Of a stretch of 64,000 bases of DNA, positions 1 through 11,139 are shown one piece after another. Origin of the DNA: Gnetum montanum. Lineage: Eukaryota; Streptophyta; Gnetopsida; Gnetales; Gnetaceae. Position numbers and translations under genes: made by a program. Each line of letters begins with the position of its first letter. Within the stretch, counting starts at the first letter, position 1. Location: the NCBI GenBank assembly GCA_015680685.1, contig MNCI01016599.1:517529-581528 (forward strand), written 5' to 3'. The notes under the pieces were generated by a model. The model did not search any database. It had not been told where the DNA came from and saw only the letters and a program-made list of their open reading frames with translations.

Positions 1-97
1 AGATAGGCCTTGGAACCTCTGATAACTCCCTTGAACACTCATCCGTTCTTTGGATTGTGGGGTTCTTACTCTTTCTTCCTCTCTATTTTGGTGCCAT
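1..97 (-). pseudogene. Accessory gene, first exon (element A copy), cut by window edge
   Basis: A minus-strand ATG at 97-95 opens a short basic peptide starting M-A-P-K, with one stop, then R-G-R-K-S-K-N-P. It matches the first exons of the accessory gene at 59041 (M-T-S-K-Q-Q-G-G-K-I-K-N-P) and at about 15403 on the minus strand (R-Q-G-G-I-R-K-N). In all three places this exon faces away from a dyad-repeat array, which fixes its position within the element. The rest of the gene would lie left of the window. The exon is short and similarity is by eye; the shared position is the stronger argument. Confidence 0.4.
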
Positions 98-1677
98 GGT
101 AGGCTCAATGTTGAGAAGGAGGAAAATTGGAAGAAGATAAGAGTTCCTTGCTAGTTGTAGGGGAGATGAGAGGCTTCCATGTTGAAGATTAGTTGTTGCT
201 ACCACAAAAATCTCTACCAGAGCTCTCCTCCAATGTTTTGTTATTGTAAGATAACAATTGTGATCAATATTTGCAAATTTTGACTTATAAAACCCACCTA
301 AACATAAATAAAACCCTAGCTACTAATTCAATGCACCATGACTACAAGTGCATTGAAGCACAAGGGGGGAAAGCTTAGTTCATGTTGGTTTTAGGAGGGG
401 GGATGGGAACTTCACTTTTGAAGATTTTAAATTTTTGGATTGTGGGCCCCACCTTGCGCCTTCCCTTTTAATTAAACTTATCAATTTTAGCACTTAAGAC
501 ATCATGGAAACCTTATCCCCATCAATTCACATTGGGAATACCATGACCAACATGGAAGCATGTTTATCATTTTTCAAATTTGTTAGCATTGTCATATCTT
601 TCTATTTTTAGTAACCCATACTTACCTTTTTCAACATCGGGTTTCCAAATTTGGACAAAACATGAGCAAGGTTAGATACCATAGATTTCCATGTTGAGGC
701 AACAATGCCTAGCATGGAAGAAGAAGGGGGAGGGGGTTAACAATTGGTCTTGCCTCCCAACACCCATCTAGCATAAGTTTAACCCTAAAGTGGATCCCCT
801 TCAAGTATCTTTAGTAGCCTTGGAACCTCACCAAACTTAGTTGAAACTAGTCAAACCAATCAAAACATAGGATTTGGTGTTTTCATTGCTAGGGGAGACT
901 ACTTCCACACTAAGCTCTTCACCCTCAACATGGAAAGATGGGGGGAAGCCAAAAATGACATAATTTGATGACCTTATGATCATTTATTAATACTTGGTGA
1001 TCCCTAGACCTTGCCAGAACCCTTTGGAGCTTTTAGAAGTTCCAAAATATGTAAAAATTGTACAAATATATCACCCCATATCATCCACACTGGGGCCACC
1101 ATTCTTAGTGTGGAAGAAAGTGGGGAAGTTGCATGAGGCACTTATAAGCCTCCAAACTATCAAATGTTGACACCCAACATTGACCATCGACATCGAAAAC
1201 CCTAGAGGTAAACATGCATGGTCGATTTGCTACAAATCTAGCCTACATCTAACTTTATTAACTTTAGCCTACATCTTGACCCGAGGCACTTTTGACCAAT
1301 GCTAAAAACCTTGTAAAAGGTGGGGGGGAGTCCAAAAAATGACTTATGACCCTTGAAATAGTCAAATTTTAGTGTTAGATAATAGTAGGTAACATTGATG
1401 ACCATAGGGGCCTACATGCATGACCAAAAGTGATTAAAAGGGATCAAAGAGCTTTTCCCCCATTTTCCCACATTGAAGATGGAAGCCCTAGCATGGAAAA
1501 AGGAGGAGGGGGAGGAGTTCAAAAATTACCTTAGGACCTTTGAGATGACCAAATTTTGACATCAGATGCTAGCAAATGATGCCCACAAATTAAGAAGCCT
1601 ACATGCATGCTTGAAAATGATAAAAAATGGCCAAAAAGCTATCCCCCTATTTTTTGATGCTGAGCATGAAAGCCCCA

Positions 1678-1741
1678 GGGGGGGGGGGGGGGGGGGGGGG
1701 AGGGGGGGGGGGGTGGGGGGGTGTGTGTGTGTGTGTGTGTT
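1678..1741 (+). repeat. Poly-G tract running into a (GT)n microsatellite
   Basis: Runs of 23, 12 and 7 G, broken by single A and T, pass directly into about ten GT units. The tract expands the G-rich run found in each unit of the surrounding array. Confidence 0.95.
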
Positions 1742-2487
1742 AGAGTTCAAAAAATGCCATGTCAACCTTGAAATAATGAAATTTTGACATCAAGTAGTAG
1801 CAATCATTCCTAACAATCCTAAAAACCTGTGTGTATGGTCAAAATCAATCAACAATCACCAAAAATATTTCCCCCAATTTTTCCACACTAAGCATGGAAG
1901 TACCAACATGGAAAAAGGAGGGGAAGACAAAAAAACCATTCATCAATCTTCAATATAGCCAAAGTTTAACACCAGACATTGACCATCATCGCTAGCAACC
2001 TTAGGAGATTACGTGCATGACCAAAAGTGTTAATAAAGCACCAAAAAGCTTTACCCAAATTTTTCCACATTAAGCATGGAAGCCTCATCATGGAAAGAGA
2101 GGGGAGGTGGGGAGGGAAGAGGGGGTAGGAAAAAGTTCAAAAACCACTTAAAAAGCCTTTAAAAGGACTAGTTTTGGCTCTAGATCTTAGTCCTTGACCT
2201 TGGTAGCTCCAAAGGTTGACATGCAAAGTTGATTGAGGTCAAAATTGGTTAAAAATCCATCTTCCCTTGTATTTAATATTGATCTCTACATCCCTAGGGT
2301 GAAAAGAAGGGGGAAAGTTCAAAAAACACATACCCAAAATTTCCAAAACTTGAGATCAAACCTTAATCCTCGACCTTGATAGCCCTGGAGGTTGACTTGC
2401 AAAGTTGATTAAGGTTAAAATTAGTCAAAAATCCACTCCCCCTTATTTTCCACACTAAGCCTTCTATCCCTAGTGTGGAAGAAAGGT

Positions 2488-2520
<33 letters not shown>
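2488..2520 (+). repeat. 33-base poly-G tract
   Basis: An uninterrupted G run directly follows the right arm of a dyad (TAGTGTGGAA, 2471-2480). The single N of the window is at 2545, just downstream, so the assembly is probably unreliable here and the true length is uncertain. Confidence 0.95.
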
Positions 2521-2521
<1 letters not shown>

Positions 2522-3018
2522 CCATATACATACTTTTTATGGACNTTGGAAATGCCTAAAATTGCCAAAAATTTAGACCAAATATTAGTCCTCGACCTCG
2601 GTAGCCCTGGAGGCTAACATACAAAGTTGATTAAGGTCAAAATTGGTTAAAAATCCACTTCCCATTGTTTTCCATGTTGATACTTTTATTCCTAGTGTGG
2701 AAGAAAAGGGGAAAGCCAAGAAACCACTTGGGAATGCCCAAAATTATCAAATTTTGACATGGATCCATAGCCCTTGACCTTGAAAATCCTAAGAAGTAAC
2801 ATGCACAATCGATTATGACTATGACCTGAATTTACCTAGATCTAGTATTCTTACTTCTTCCATGCTAGAGTAACCTCCCCAGCATGGAAAAAATGGGGGA
2901 AAGTTGATTTTACACTTTTGGAGGCAATATGACACTCCCTGAAACCAAAGATCTTTGCTAGAGAAGCTTAGGACCTCATAGACTCATGATTTGCTTATTT
3001 GACTTTGTTCCACATTGA

Positions 3019-3019
<1 letters not shown>

Positions 3020-3056
<37 letters not shown>
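3020..3056 (+). repeat. (GA)n microsatellite
   Basis: About 18 perfect GA units lie at the position where other units of the array carry their G-rich run. Confidence 0.97.
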
Positions 3057-3059
<3 letters not shown>

Positions 3060-3760
3060 TAAGCACCCTTAAAGAACCTTCAAAAATGCCCAAAATTAGC
3101 TAGAAACTTGCAGAATCAAAGTTTGTAGCCATAGGGGCCAAGAAAATTGGTCAAAGTTACCCAAAACCACTTTGAATTTATCAAATAAGTGTCCCCTTAT
3201 TTTTCCATGTTGAGGATATTGTACCCAATGTGGAAGAAAGAGGCAGGGGGGTGGGGGGTGGGGGGCAGGTCACAGGGGAAGTCATTTCAACACATATTAA
3301 CACTCAAAATGGCCTTGAATTACCTCCAAATGAAGTTGGGGAATGCACATGTTATAGATCTAGGATTTAGCCACCTATATGATCATGTTTAATCTTATTT
3401 TTTCTTGGATTTTGGTTCCCCATGCTAACCCCCTCTTTTTGATGCTAGCTAGCATGGAAACAAGGGGGGAAGACATCAGAACCTACTTTTTGGCCTTTAT
3501 AGAGCTCTGGGAAGCCCAATCTTGATGGATTTGACTTAGCACTACCTTGTGAAGATATTGGAACTTTAATTTTAGATATTTGAACATCCCAAAATATTTT
3601 TCCTTAGTCTCCATACTAAAGGCCCCTATTTCCACACTGAGCCTAGCATGGAAGTCTCAAAACATTGGATTTTTGGGTCTAAATAGGATAGAAAGATTGA
3701 TGCCTAAACTCATCTAATAGCCCTATAGCCTAAAAACATGGTTTACTAAGGCCTAAAATT

Positions 3761-4343
3761 GGAAGAACCTAACCTTTATTGACCTATATTAACCAAATTT
3801 TATCATATATTGCTTGTTTTACTTGATTTTTGACTTATTATATAATGTTTTGGATTGTTTTTTAGACTTATATTACCTTATGGACATGGTTGACCTTCTA
3901 TGGCCTCTATACAAACCTATATGTTCATTGTTTGCCTTATTACAGCCTATTTATCTTTGTTTTGCCTTTAAATGGTATCAAATAGAGGGGTTTGACCTTT
4001 CCTAACCACTATTTGACACCATATGACCATGGCCCACTAAGACCTTAAACTGGCATCATAGTTCACCAAGACTATAAACTAGTATCATGGCCTACTAAGG
4101 CCTCAAATTGGAAAAATTGTGGCCTTTTTTGATCATTTATAGCTTTACTCCTTATACTTCCCCTTGTTTGACCTTTATGTGAACTTTGTTTGCCTCTGTT
4201 GTGCTTTTATGAATTGACCTTATCTCACTAATGACTTTGAATGGCCTTGATTACATTGGATTTGCACATGTTTTATGGAATTGTAACATTATTTATTTAC
4301 TTTTACCTAGGTGCCACTTAATATGCATTTGGTTGATGTGTAG
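3761..4343 (+). other. Short-word repeats and conserved pre-pol junction (element A)
   Basis: This is an AT-rich non-coding spacer between the array and pol. It holds degenerate words such as GACCTTTATT and, at about 4020-4110, a 37-bp tandem repeat built on ATGGCC...CTTAAACTAG. It ends in a block conserved in elements A, B, D and F: GGTGCCACTTAAT near 4310, then GGTTGATGTGTAG ending at 4343. The block looks like a splice acceptor before the pol frame, as expected for Ogre-like elements, which splice between protease and RT. The splice reading is inference; the conservation is direct. Confidence 0.5.
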
Positions 4344-5640
4344 GATCAAAGTATAAGTACATGGAAGCAAATCAGTTTACCTTTATGTCTACATGGACCT
4401 CATAGTGATATTAAACAGTGTATCAACTATGATTGCCTAGATTTTTATCCTGAGAGTCTTATAGACCACATAGCTTCAATAGAGAAACCTATAGAATGAC
4501 CTAAAAACCTAGCCAAAACCCTTGGCTTAGAAGAAAGAGACAAAAGTAAAGATCCTTTAGTTGAGGTTCCTATTACAAGACATAGTGGTGAGGAAAAAAA
4601 CCCTTAAATTAAATTTTACACTAGAGCCTCAATGTACCCAAGACATTACTAAATTTTTACAAAATAACATTAAGACATTTTCCTAGTCATATAAAGATAT
4701 GCTAATCTTAGACCCACGTCTAGTCCAGCACAACATCAAACAAGATTCTAGCATTAGACTAGTTAAGAAAAAAGTGCACAAGATTAGACTTGATTTGGCC
4801 CTGGTAGTTCATGATGAAATCTCAAAGCTCTACCAAGAAGGTTTTATTATGGTTGTTGATTATACATAATGGGAATCCAACATAGTGGTATTCCCTAAGA
4901 AAAATGGGAGTATTCATATTTGCATTGATTTTTGAGACCTAAATAAAGCCACCATCAAGGATGATTTTCCTTTGCCTAGTATTGATCAACTTATTGATAC
5001 TATAGCTAGACATGCATTATTGTTCTTTATGGATGGATTCTTGGGATATAACCAAATTAGGATCAATCTAAAGCACTAGCTTAGCATAACCTTTATGACC
5101 CCATGGGGTACTTTTTGTCATACCATGATGCCCTTTGGCCTTAAGAATGACAATGTGACATACTAGAGAACCATGACCTATATCTTCAGTGATTACATGT
5201 TAGGTTTGCTTAATGATTATGTAGATGACATAGCTATGAAGTCTAAGATACCTAATGATCATGCCAATGACCTAGATATTGTGCTTAAATGATGCCTCAA
5301 ATATGAGCTTAGGCTCAATCCTAAGAAGTGTGTCTTTAGTATCAAGATCGATAAGATGCTTGGCTTTGTAGTCTCTGAGGTAGGGATACACATTGATCTT
5401 GATAAGGTTAAGGCCATATCCAAATTTCAACACCTAATAATCTTAAAGAGATTTAGGGATTACAAGGTAGACTACATTTTATTCATAGTTTATTGCTAGG
5501 CTTACAGATAAGTTATAGCACATGCACCACTTACTTAAGAAAAGAGTTGACTATGGGTGGATGGCTCAATGCCAAGAAGCCTTTGAAAACATTAAGCAAG
5601 AATTAACATAGCTACCTATAGTCTATCCTTTACAAGAGGG
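4344..5640 (+). pseudogene. Decayed reverse transcriptase region, element A pol
   Basis: A linker (4344-4730; Y-P-E-S-L-I-D-H-I-A-S-I-E-K-P) precedes a recognisable Ty3-gypsy reverse transcriptase. Seen in order: K-K-N-G-S-I-H-I-C-I-D-F, a TGA in place of R, D-L-N-K-A, D-D-F-P-L-P, F-M-D-G-F-L-G-Y-N-Q-I, T-F-M-T-P-W-G-T-F, M-M-P-F-G-L-K-N, and the catalytic Y-V-D-D at 5218-5229. It is the only copy in the window with Y-V-D-D intact. At least six stops interrupt it, nearly all explained by CGA, CAG or CAA losing a C. No gag or protease precedes it; in element E those lie beyond the accessory gene. Non-functional. Confidence 0.9.
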
Positions 5641-5984
5641 TAAATTATTTTACATTTATCTCACCATTTCTAATACTCTTTTAGAAATGTGATGATAGAG
5701 CAGAAATGCTTGTATACTACCTTAGCTATGTGTTAGTAGCCCATGAGACCCGATACACTAAAGTGGAGAAGCACTATCTAGCACTAGTCTTTTCTTTAAA
5801 GAAATGGAGATACTACCTCTTTATAATCCAAGTTAATGTAATTTTCAAGGATAACATACTTAGGGTCATAACAACCAAAATCTATGAAAGTAGCCATATA
5901 ACTCGATGGAAAGTAATAATCATAGAGTTCGACCTCTATTACATCTCTCAATCCTCAACAAAAGGTCAAGCTATAGCCATATAG
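5641..5984 (+). pseudogene. Decayed RNase H domain, element A pol
   Basis: This is the Ty3-gypsy RNase H that follows RT. The open stretch 5706-5984 carries V-Y-Y-L-S-Y, H-E-T-R-Y-T-K-V-E-K-H-Y-L-A-L-V-F and E-F-D-L-Y-Y-I-S-Q, then K-G-Q-A, the usual end of the domain. The first catalytic segment before 5706 is disrupted by two adjacent stops. The connection to a second RNase H downstream is the mark of the Tat/Ogre lineage. Confidence 0.85.
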
Positions 5985-6039
5985 GTCATAGTTTCACCTA
6001 TTGATGACCAAACAACCATAGATCCTAAGTTCCATGATG

Positions 6040-6470
6040 AACACATTAGCACAGTTAGCCAAGTGCTTAAGGGTTATGAGGTAGTCATGAACTTTAATGG
6101 AGCTTCAACCACCCATGGGGCTAGTGCTTTTGCCATCATAACATTCCCATATGATAAAATCCAATCATTTTCCTATCATTTTGAGTTTCCATGTACCAAC
6201 AACATAGTAGAACATGAGGGTTTGATTAAAGGGATGATGGTAGCTCATGACCTAGGAATTAGATACCTAGCCATCAAAGGAGATTCACAACTCATGGTTA
6301 ACCAAGTAACCGAAGTCGATGTGCACAAAGCTAAGCACTTACAACCTTACTATGATGTAGGAAAGAAATTATTACAATAATTCATAGAAATTTTTATCCA
6401 ACACATACCTCAAAATGAAAATGCCATAGTTGATGCAATTGCAACATTAGCCCTTAGTGTGACACGAAAT
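6040..6470 (+). pseudogene. Second (archaeal-type) RNase H, element A pol
   Basis: An open stretch at 6063-6380 encodes the extra RNase H of Tat-lineage retrotransposons. Diagnostic blocks are F-N-G-A-S (first catalytic Asp changed to Asn), F-P-C-T-N-N-I-V-E-H-E-G-L-I (normally N-E-A-E-Y-E-A-L) and I-K-G-D-S-Q-L-M-V-N-Q-V. The frame stops at 6378 and homology continues past it (A-I-V-D-A-I-A-T-L-A). A homologous block occurs in B, D, E and F. The substitution at the first Asp suggests inactivity. Confidence 0.85.
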
Positions 6471-6639
6471 GTGTTTAGCAAGTTGCCCATCTTAACTATG
6501 GACTACACTACTCCCAACACACAGAACATTGAGGATACATTTATGGCTATTATTCATGGTACTCCTTCCAAGGAGTGGTATGATGACAAAAAATTTTACC
6601 TTATGCATAGTGAATCCTCATAGGGCTTGACTACTTCTT

Positions 6640-7820
6640 AGAGGGATGCCATACACAAGCAGTTAAAGTAGTATGTCATTGTAGGTGATCATACATTATG
6701 TAGATAGTCCTATGATGAAATACTCTTAAAGTGCTTAGGAAAAATTGAAGCTAGAATAGTCCTAGAGGAGGTTCACAAGGGTGTTTGTGGTGGGCATATA
6801 GGACCTAGAGCCATGGTCACTAAGATTAGATGATTAGGCTCCTATTGGCCCCATATGGAAAATGACTACCTACAAAAGGTTAAGTGATGTGACACATGCC
6901 AATGATATAGTAAATTGATACATACATCACCAATTTAGTTGCATGTGACCCATATAATGTGGCCATTTCAATGATGGGGGTTGGATATCATTGGACCCAA
7001 AACACCTAAATCTACCATAGGGCATAGCTTCATCATCACCACAATTGGATTCTTTACCAAGTGGGTTGAAGCTATTCCTCTAAGGAAGACCACATCTAAA
7101 AAAGTTTGCAAGTTTATCCTAGATAACATTGTGTCTTATTTTGGCATACCCATGACCATAGTTATAGATAGTGGACCTCAATTTAGTAGCCAAGAAACCA
7201 AGGATTTTTGTCAAAACCTAGGCATTAAGCATTCTTTCTCATCACCTTACTACCCTCAAGCCAATGGATAAGTAGAAGTAAGAAATAAGGCCATCATCAA
7301 CTTACTCAAGAAGATGCTCAACAACAAGAAGTAGGAGTGGCATGAGTGGCTTGATCATGTACTATGGGCATATAGGACAACCTATCACATGGTAACTGAG
7401 ATGACCCCTTATAGCCTTATTTATGGTTCTGAAGTTGTTTTACCTCTTGAATTGTAGGTACTATTGCTTTGAGTAGCCTTGATTAACTTCATCAATGATA
7501 AGTAGAGTAAGAAGTTGTAGACAGAAACACTGGATTCAGTGGAGGAGTAGTATATGCAAGCACTTACTCACATCAAGCACTATCAAGAGAGGTAGAAGTG
7601 ACAACATCACCATAACTTGACCATGCGCAAGATCAAGGAGGGAAACCTCATGCTCAAGGCCATCTGTGAGCATATGTACAAATTATTAGCCAATTGGAAA
7701 GGGACCTTCCTTGTCACTAGGACCTATGAAAATTGAACATTCAGAATAGCTAACATGGATGAGAATTAGCTTGCCAATCTGGTCAATCATTCTTATTTGA
7801 ATCCATACTACATGTAGTTG
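6640..7820 (+). pseudogene. Decayed integrase, element A pol
   Basis: An N-terminal HHCC-like region (G-G-H-I-G-P-R ... C-D-T-C-Q, about 6780-6900) leads into the core: L-D-I-I-G-P, F-F-T-K-W-V-E-A-I-P-L, I-V-I-D-S-G-P-Q-F and S-P-Y-Y-P-Q-A-N-G, then TAA for Q and V-E-V-R-N-K-A. All three DDE residues are recognisable. The C-terminal part shows W-A-Y-R-T-T, T-P-Y-S-L-I-Y-G-S-E and L-A-N-W-K-G-T-F-L-V-T, ending near Y-Y-M at 7817. Length fits a full Tat-type integrase. About ten stops make it a pseudogene. Open core 6981-7271. Confidence 0.9.
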
Positions 7821-8051
7821 ACAGATCATCAACAAGCGAGCTTGCTTTCAATGATTAGCTATGATCTTAAATTGGCAACATGGCCTACCATGGCCTTAAA
7901 CTAGTACCATGGCCTACCATGACCTTAAAATAACAACATTGGTCACCTAGATAGCTTAATTCCAATGTGGCCTCTATGCATTATATTTTATAATATGTAG
8001 TAGTGTTTTGTATTCTTTGTTGGTGCCTCTGGGGTCAATCCCCCAGACACC
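7821..8051 (+). repeat. Post-pol spacer with 37-bp word repeat
   Basis: Between the end of integrase and the polypurine tract, 7870-7945 contains two to three copies of a word built on CATGGCCTACCATGGCCTTAAACTA. The same word occurs at 4020-4110, 45840-45960 and 54955-55035. No gene is visible. Confidence 0.6.
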
Positions 8052-8077
8052 AAAAAAAGGGGCCATTGAAACACCAC
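8003..8077. promoter_or_regulatory. Polypurine tract inside a long inverted repeat (LTR A start)
   Basis: The purine run AAAAAAAGGGGCCAT ends at 8066, immediately before TGAAACACC, the start shared with both solo LTRs. An upstream GTGTTTTG is inverse to TGAAACAC, and an inner pair (TTTGTTGGTG with CACCAAAAAAAGG) flanks a loop that contains a further pair, CTGGGG/CCCCAG. The same layout occurs at the starts of LTR B and LTR D. Confidence 0.6.
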
Positions 8078-8379
8078 AAAATTTTGCGTATCATAACCAA
8101 TCTTCATCATGTAGCTTTCACCCCATGTAATTTGAGGCAAAATTTCATTATAAATTTGAAAATTGTAATCTACAATGGGCAATTTTACATACTTTATACT
8201 TTTGGGGCTGAAAAATGCCTCACAAGTGGTCAAAGCCTCACTCCCCAAGTAAAAAAAGTTTCCTAGTGTTTATATTTAGGCTTAGGAAGGTTAAAAATGC
8301 CTTTTGGAATGTCAAAAAGGTAATTTTGTGGGTTTTATGAGGGGTAGACATTTTTCTACGCTGAAAACACTTGTGAGGA

Positions 8380-8406
8380 GGGGGGGGGGGGGGGGGGGTG
8401 TGTGTA
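8380..8406 (+). repeat. Poly-G tract with short (TG)n in LTR A U3
   Basis: Nineteen consecutive G followed by four TG units lie in the U3 of LTR A. This repeats the pattern seen at 1678-1741 inside the internal array of the same element. Confidence 0.95.
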
Positions 8407-8504
8407 GATCTCACCTAGTCCCAACATGAAAAGATGGGGGGTGTGAAAAATTTTCCCCCTTCAACGTGGATACTAGAGGCACATGTTCTAAAATTTTTCC
8501 TCAA

Positions 8505-8660
8505 GCTAAAAAGTTTTACCTCAACTTGGAAAGTTTTTCCCCCAACCTAGAAAGTTTTCCCTTAGATTGGAAACTTTCCTCCTAGCCTAGAAAGTTTTTC
8601 CCTAGCCTAGAAACTTTTTCCCTAGCCTAGAAAGATTTTTTCCCAATGTGGAAAATTTAA
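8505..8660 (+). repeat. Short tandem repeat in LTR A U3 (about 22-28 bp unit)
   Basis: About six degenerate units of the form CCTAGCCTAGAAAGTTTTTC run in tandem upstream of the TATA box. They look like an amplified promoter-proximal enhancer-type repeat; function is not shown by sequence. Confidence 0.75.
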
Positions 8661-8987
8661 ACCCCTAGTGTGGAAGCCATAAGAAAAAAAATTCATCAAG
8701 TTATGCACTTCAACATTGACTAGCCACTTCAACAAGCATGGTGGAGAGCTCAGCATGGAAGATTCATCTTTAGAATGGAAGGGGTGTCCTAGTTACTATT
8801 TTTAGTAAATGAAATGGCCATGGGTGAAGCACTTACTATTTTTAGTATCCCCCAAATTTGAGCATCCATTTCACCTAAATTTGGTAGCCAATTTGTAGCA
8901 AAATTACATTAAATTTGTAGCCATTTTTGCAGCCAATTTTCAGCCAATCATAGCCAATTTGTCATCCCATTCATGGCTCAAAGATGC

Positions 8988-8994
8988 TATAAAA
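8988..8994 (+). promoter_or_regulatory. TATA box of LTR A
   Basis: CTATAAAAG lies 921 bp from the LTR start, nearly the same offset as in solo LTR 1 and LTR E. It marks the U3/R side of the element promoter. Confidence 0.6.
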
Positions 8995-9965
8995 GCTAGC
9001 CTCAAATACCATAGAAGGGTTCCACCATTTTTATAATTCCACACATTTTTTTGAAAAAGGGTTCTAGATTTTTTGAAAATTTTGAGCATTTTTGGAACTA
9101 AAGGGAGTATTTTTGGACAAGAAAATTCTCATTAAATTTTAGCCAATTTTCACAATTCCACTCTTGGGGCATTTTTAGGCACTTAAGAGCTCTTGCAAGT
9201 TCCCATTCTTGCATTCTCTTGAACCCTAGCATGGAAGTAGTGAGGCTTCCAAATTGCAAATCCAAGGTTGCAGTTGTCAAGGAAGGTCTTATAGGATCAA
9301 GAGTGGCTTGGCACTTGGATCATAGAGTAGATCATCTTGACTTCAATGGGATTTGAACTGTTGTATAAGAGGATCCCCCCTTTTGCTCATCTAGGCACCA
9401 TTTGTACACATTTTTCTAACTAAATCTTTATTCTTTTCTTAATAAAGTTTTAAGTTTTGAGTTTTGTATTCAAAGATAAATTTATTATTTTTGCATTATT
9501 TAGATCTATTCATATTTCTATGTTTTGCATTTCTTAAGTCCTTGGTTGATCTGTTGGACCAGCCAAGATGTTCCAAATCCCATTTTTATCATGAAGGTCC
9601 TAGGGGTTTGGGGTTGAGGAACTACTTGCATTAAGGATCCTTGGTTCCCATTCTAGCAATTGAGGTTTTTGCTTGCAACAATGTTATCCACCTTAGGCGA
9701 CAATGTAGGTAACTCATCAAGCTCAATGGTGTATTTGGAATTCCATCAACCTTGGACACTACAAATGATATACGAAAAATAAATACAGAAACAATATAAA
9801 TAGCACAAATGTCCAAAACACTTCAAATCACTAAAATCATAAAACCATAAGACCTAAAAAACCATGAAACCAAGAATAACAAAGATGCATGAAGAACAAA
9901 AAAAATTAGGCAAAGCATGATGGAGTTCTTGCCAGCATTAGGAGAAATTTGTTGTAATCAATCAA

Positions 9966-10770
9966 TCATGTCTTTGGCCATGCCATGCATAAACTCAATT
10001 TTGTCAAGAACTCTACCCATGGTTTCATTTGAAGTGTAGAGGTAGATGCTTCTTGGTGAGGCTTAGACACTACAACAAGTATAATCATCAAATAAGAATC
10101 CAAACCAAATTCTAGCATGAGACTATTGGTTACAACAAATAAGAAAAAATTTATAAGTACTTGGAACATCATCTAAAATGATAATAGGAGGTTTATCAAG
10201 CTGTGAACCTTCAAATATGGCATTAAAGGCATCCAATGTAACATTGGATAGACCTTCATCCTCATGTTGTTATAGAGCCTCCTCATTTAGGCATTTTTGT
10301 TTTGCCTTTGTTGTTACTACCTAGGCTACTTGTTTTTGTTGTTTACCTACAAGAATAGTGAAAAAAAAAACATATAGTAAGTTAGCATATTTTGTCTAGA
10401 GTAAAATGATAACATAACCATGTAACATAAAACATAGATGCAAAATAACTAAAAGAAAATGTAAATAGAATGTACCTATAACCACATCATATGCTTAGCC
10501 AAGTATAATGAGAAGCCACTTCTATGTTGGTTACTCAACAACTGATGCTATCTTCTCCACCATAGGCTTCTTGAACTTTTCTATGTTTGCATCATCAACC
10601 TTTGAAAGCAATGCCTTGACCTTCTTAGTGCTTCCATGGGAAACTTGGGGTTCCACTCCCATGTTGTTAGGGGAAGGACAATGCATACCACTAAATTTCT
10701 TAGTGGTAATAGATAGAAATTCTCTAATGTTCTCCACTGGTGGGTTCTAAACCTGAACGATTGGAACAAT
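9966..10770 (-). pseudogene. Accessory gene B, C-terminal remnants
   Basis: Segment 10737-10531 ends in V-D-D-A-N-I-E-K-F-K-K-P-M-V-E, matching G-I-A-I-E-K-F-K-R-P-M-E-E at 62670 in copy F. Beyond that only short open pieces remain (10172-9966). The coiled-coil seen in copies E and F cannot be traced with confidence here. Confidence 0.45.
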
Positions 10771-11139
10771 GTGTTTCATCCAAGGTTTAGAGAATTAGGA
10801 TGGATCATGACTTATCCATATTCCATCCTCCTTCACCACCAAGAACTTTACAAACCTCCTTAGATATGCTGCAAAAAATGCAAAATGTATATGGCATATC
10901 ATGTCAAGGATTTTTTGGAGTTTCTAGATCTCCTCATGTAGCCTAGAAATAAAGTGAACAACCCAATTAAACTATACACCATTGGTGAGGATATTCTTCA
11001 TGGTCTAAGCTTGTTGAATGCCTAGGATCTTCTTTTGTGACAACAACATAGGGAACTCCTTTGATCAAAATAGTGGATATATCTTGTTAGCCTCTACAAC
11101 TTGGCACTGATCTAGAGACAATCCACTGTGGGTAGGATG

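Larger units (their letters stand above)
98..3760 (+). repeat. Internal dyad-repeat array of element A (about 190-bp units)
   Basis: This stretch is the inverted homologue of 55290-59030; for example 90-440 aligns with the reverse complement of 58680-59050. It consists of diverged units about 180-230 bp apart, with anchors near 1457, 1640, 1871, 2052, 2262, 2438, 2650 and 2840. Each unit has a C-rich run, then TTTTCCAC or TTTTCCATG, a short loop and a complementary GTGGAA or CATGGAA arm, then a G-rich run. A clean example is TTCCATGCT at 2858-2866 against AGCATGGAA at 2881-2889. No coding capacity is visible. It lies between the antisense accessory exon and pol. Confidence 0.7.
8067..9763 (+). 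repeat. 3' LTR of element A (1.7 kb)
   Basis: It begins TGAAACACC after a polypurine tract and probably ends CACTACA at 9763. Both termini match the solo LTRs (TGAAACACC...TACA), and length matches solo LTR 1 (1717 bp). U3 contains poly-G (8380-8398), a short tandem repeat (8505-8660) and copies of the element's own dyad word (AATGTGGAAAA and CTAGTGTGGAAG near 8650-8680). A TATA box lies at 8988, 921 bp into the LTR; solo LTR 1 has 942 and LTR E 932. An AATAAA is at 9441. U5 (9370-9700) aligns with LTR B and LTR D. The right boundary is by comparison only; no target duplication was found. Confidence 0.75.

Noticed and set aside
1562-1787. Overlapping open frames rich in P/T/H or G across the poly-G/GT tract
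   Set aside because: They are translations of simple sequence; no codon bias, no homologue in the inverted copy of the array.
5218-5229. Possibility that element A pol is functional because Y-V-D-D is intact
   Set aside because: Many stops across RT, RNase H and integrase, and an altered second RNase H Asp, rule out a functional product.
7988-8266. Paired 86-87 codon frames on both strands at the LTR A start
   Set aside because: They cover the polypurine inverted repeat and U3; the mirrored frames come from dyad symmetry, not coding.
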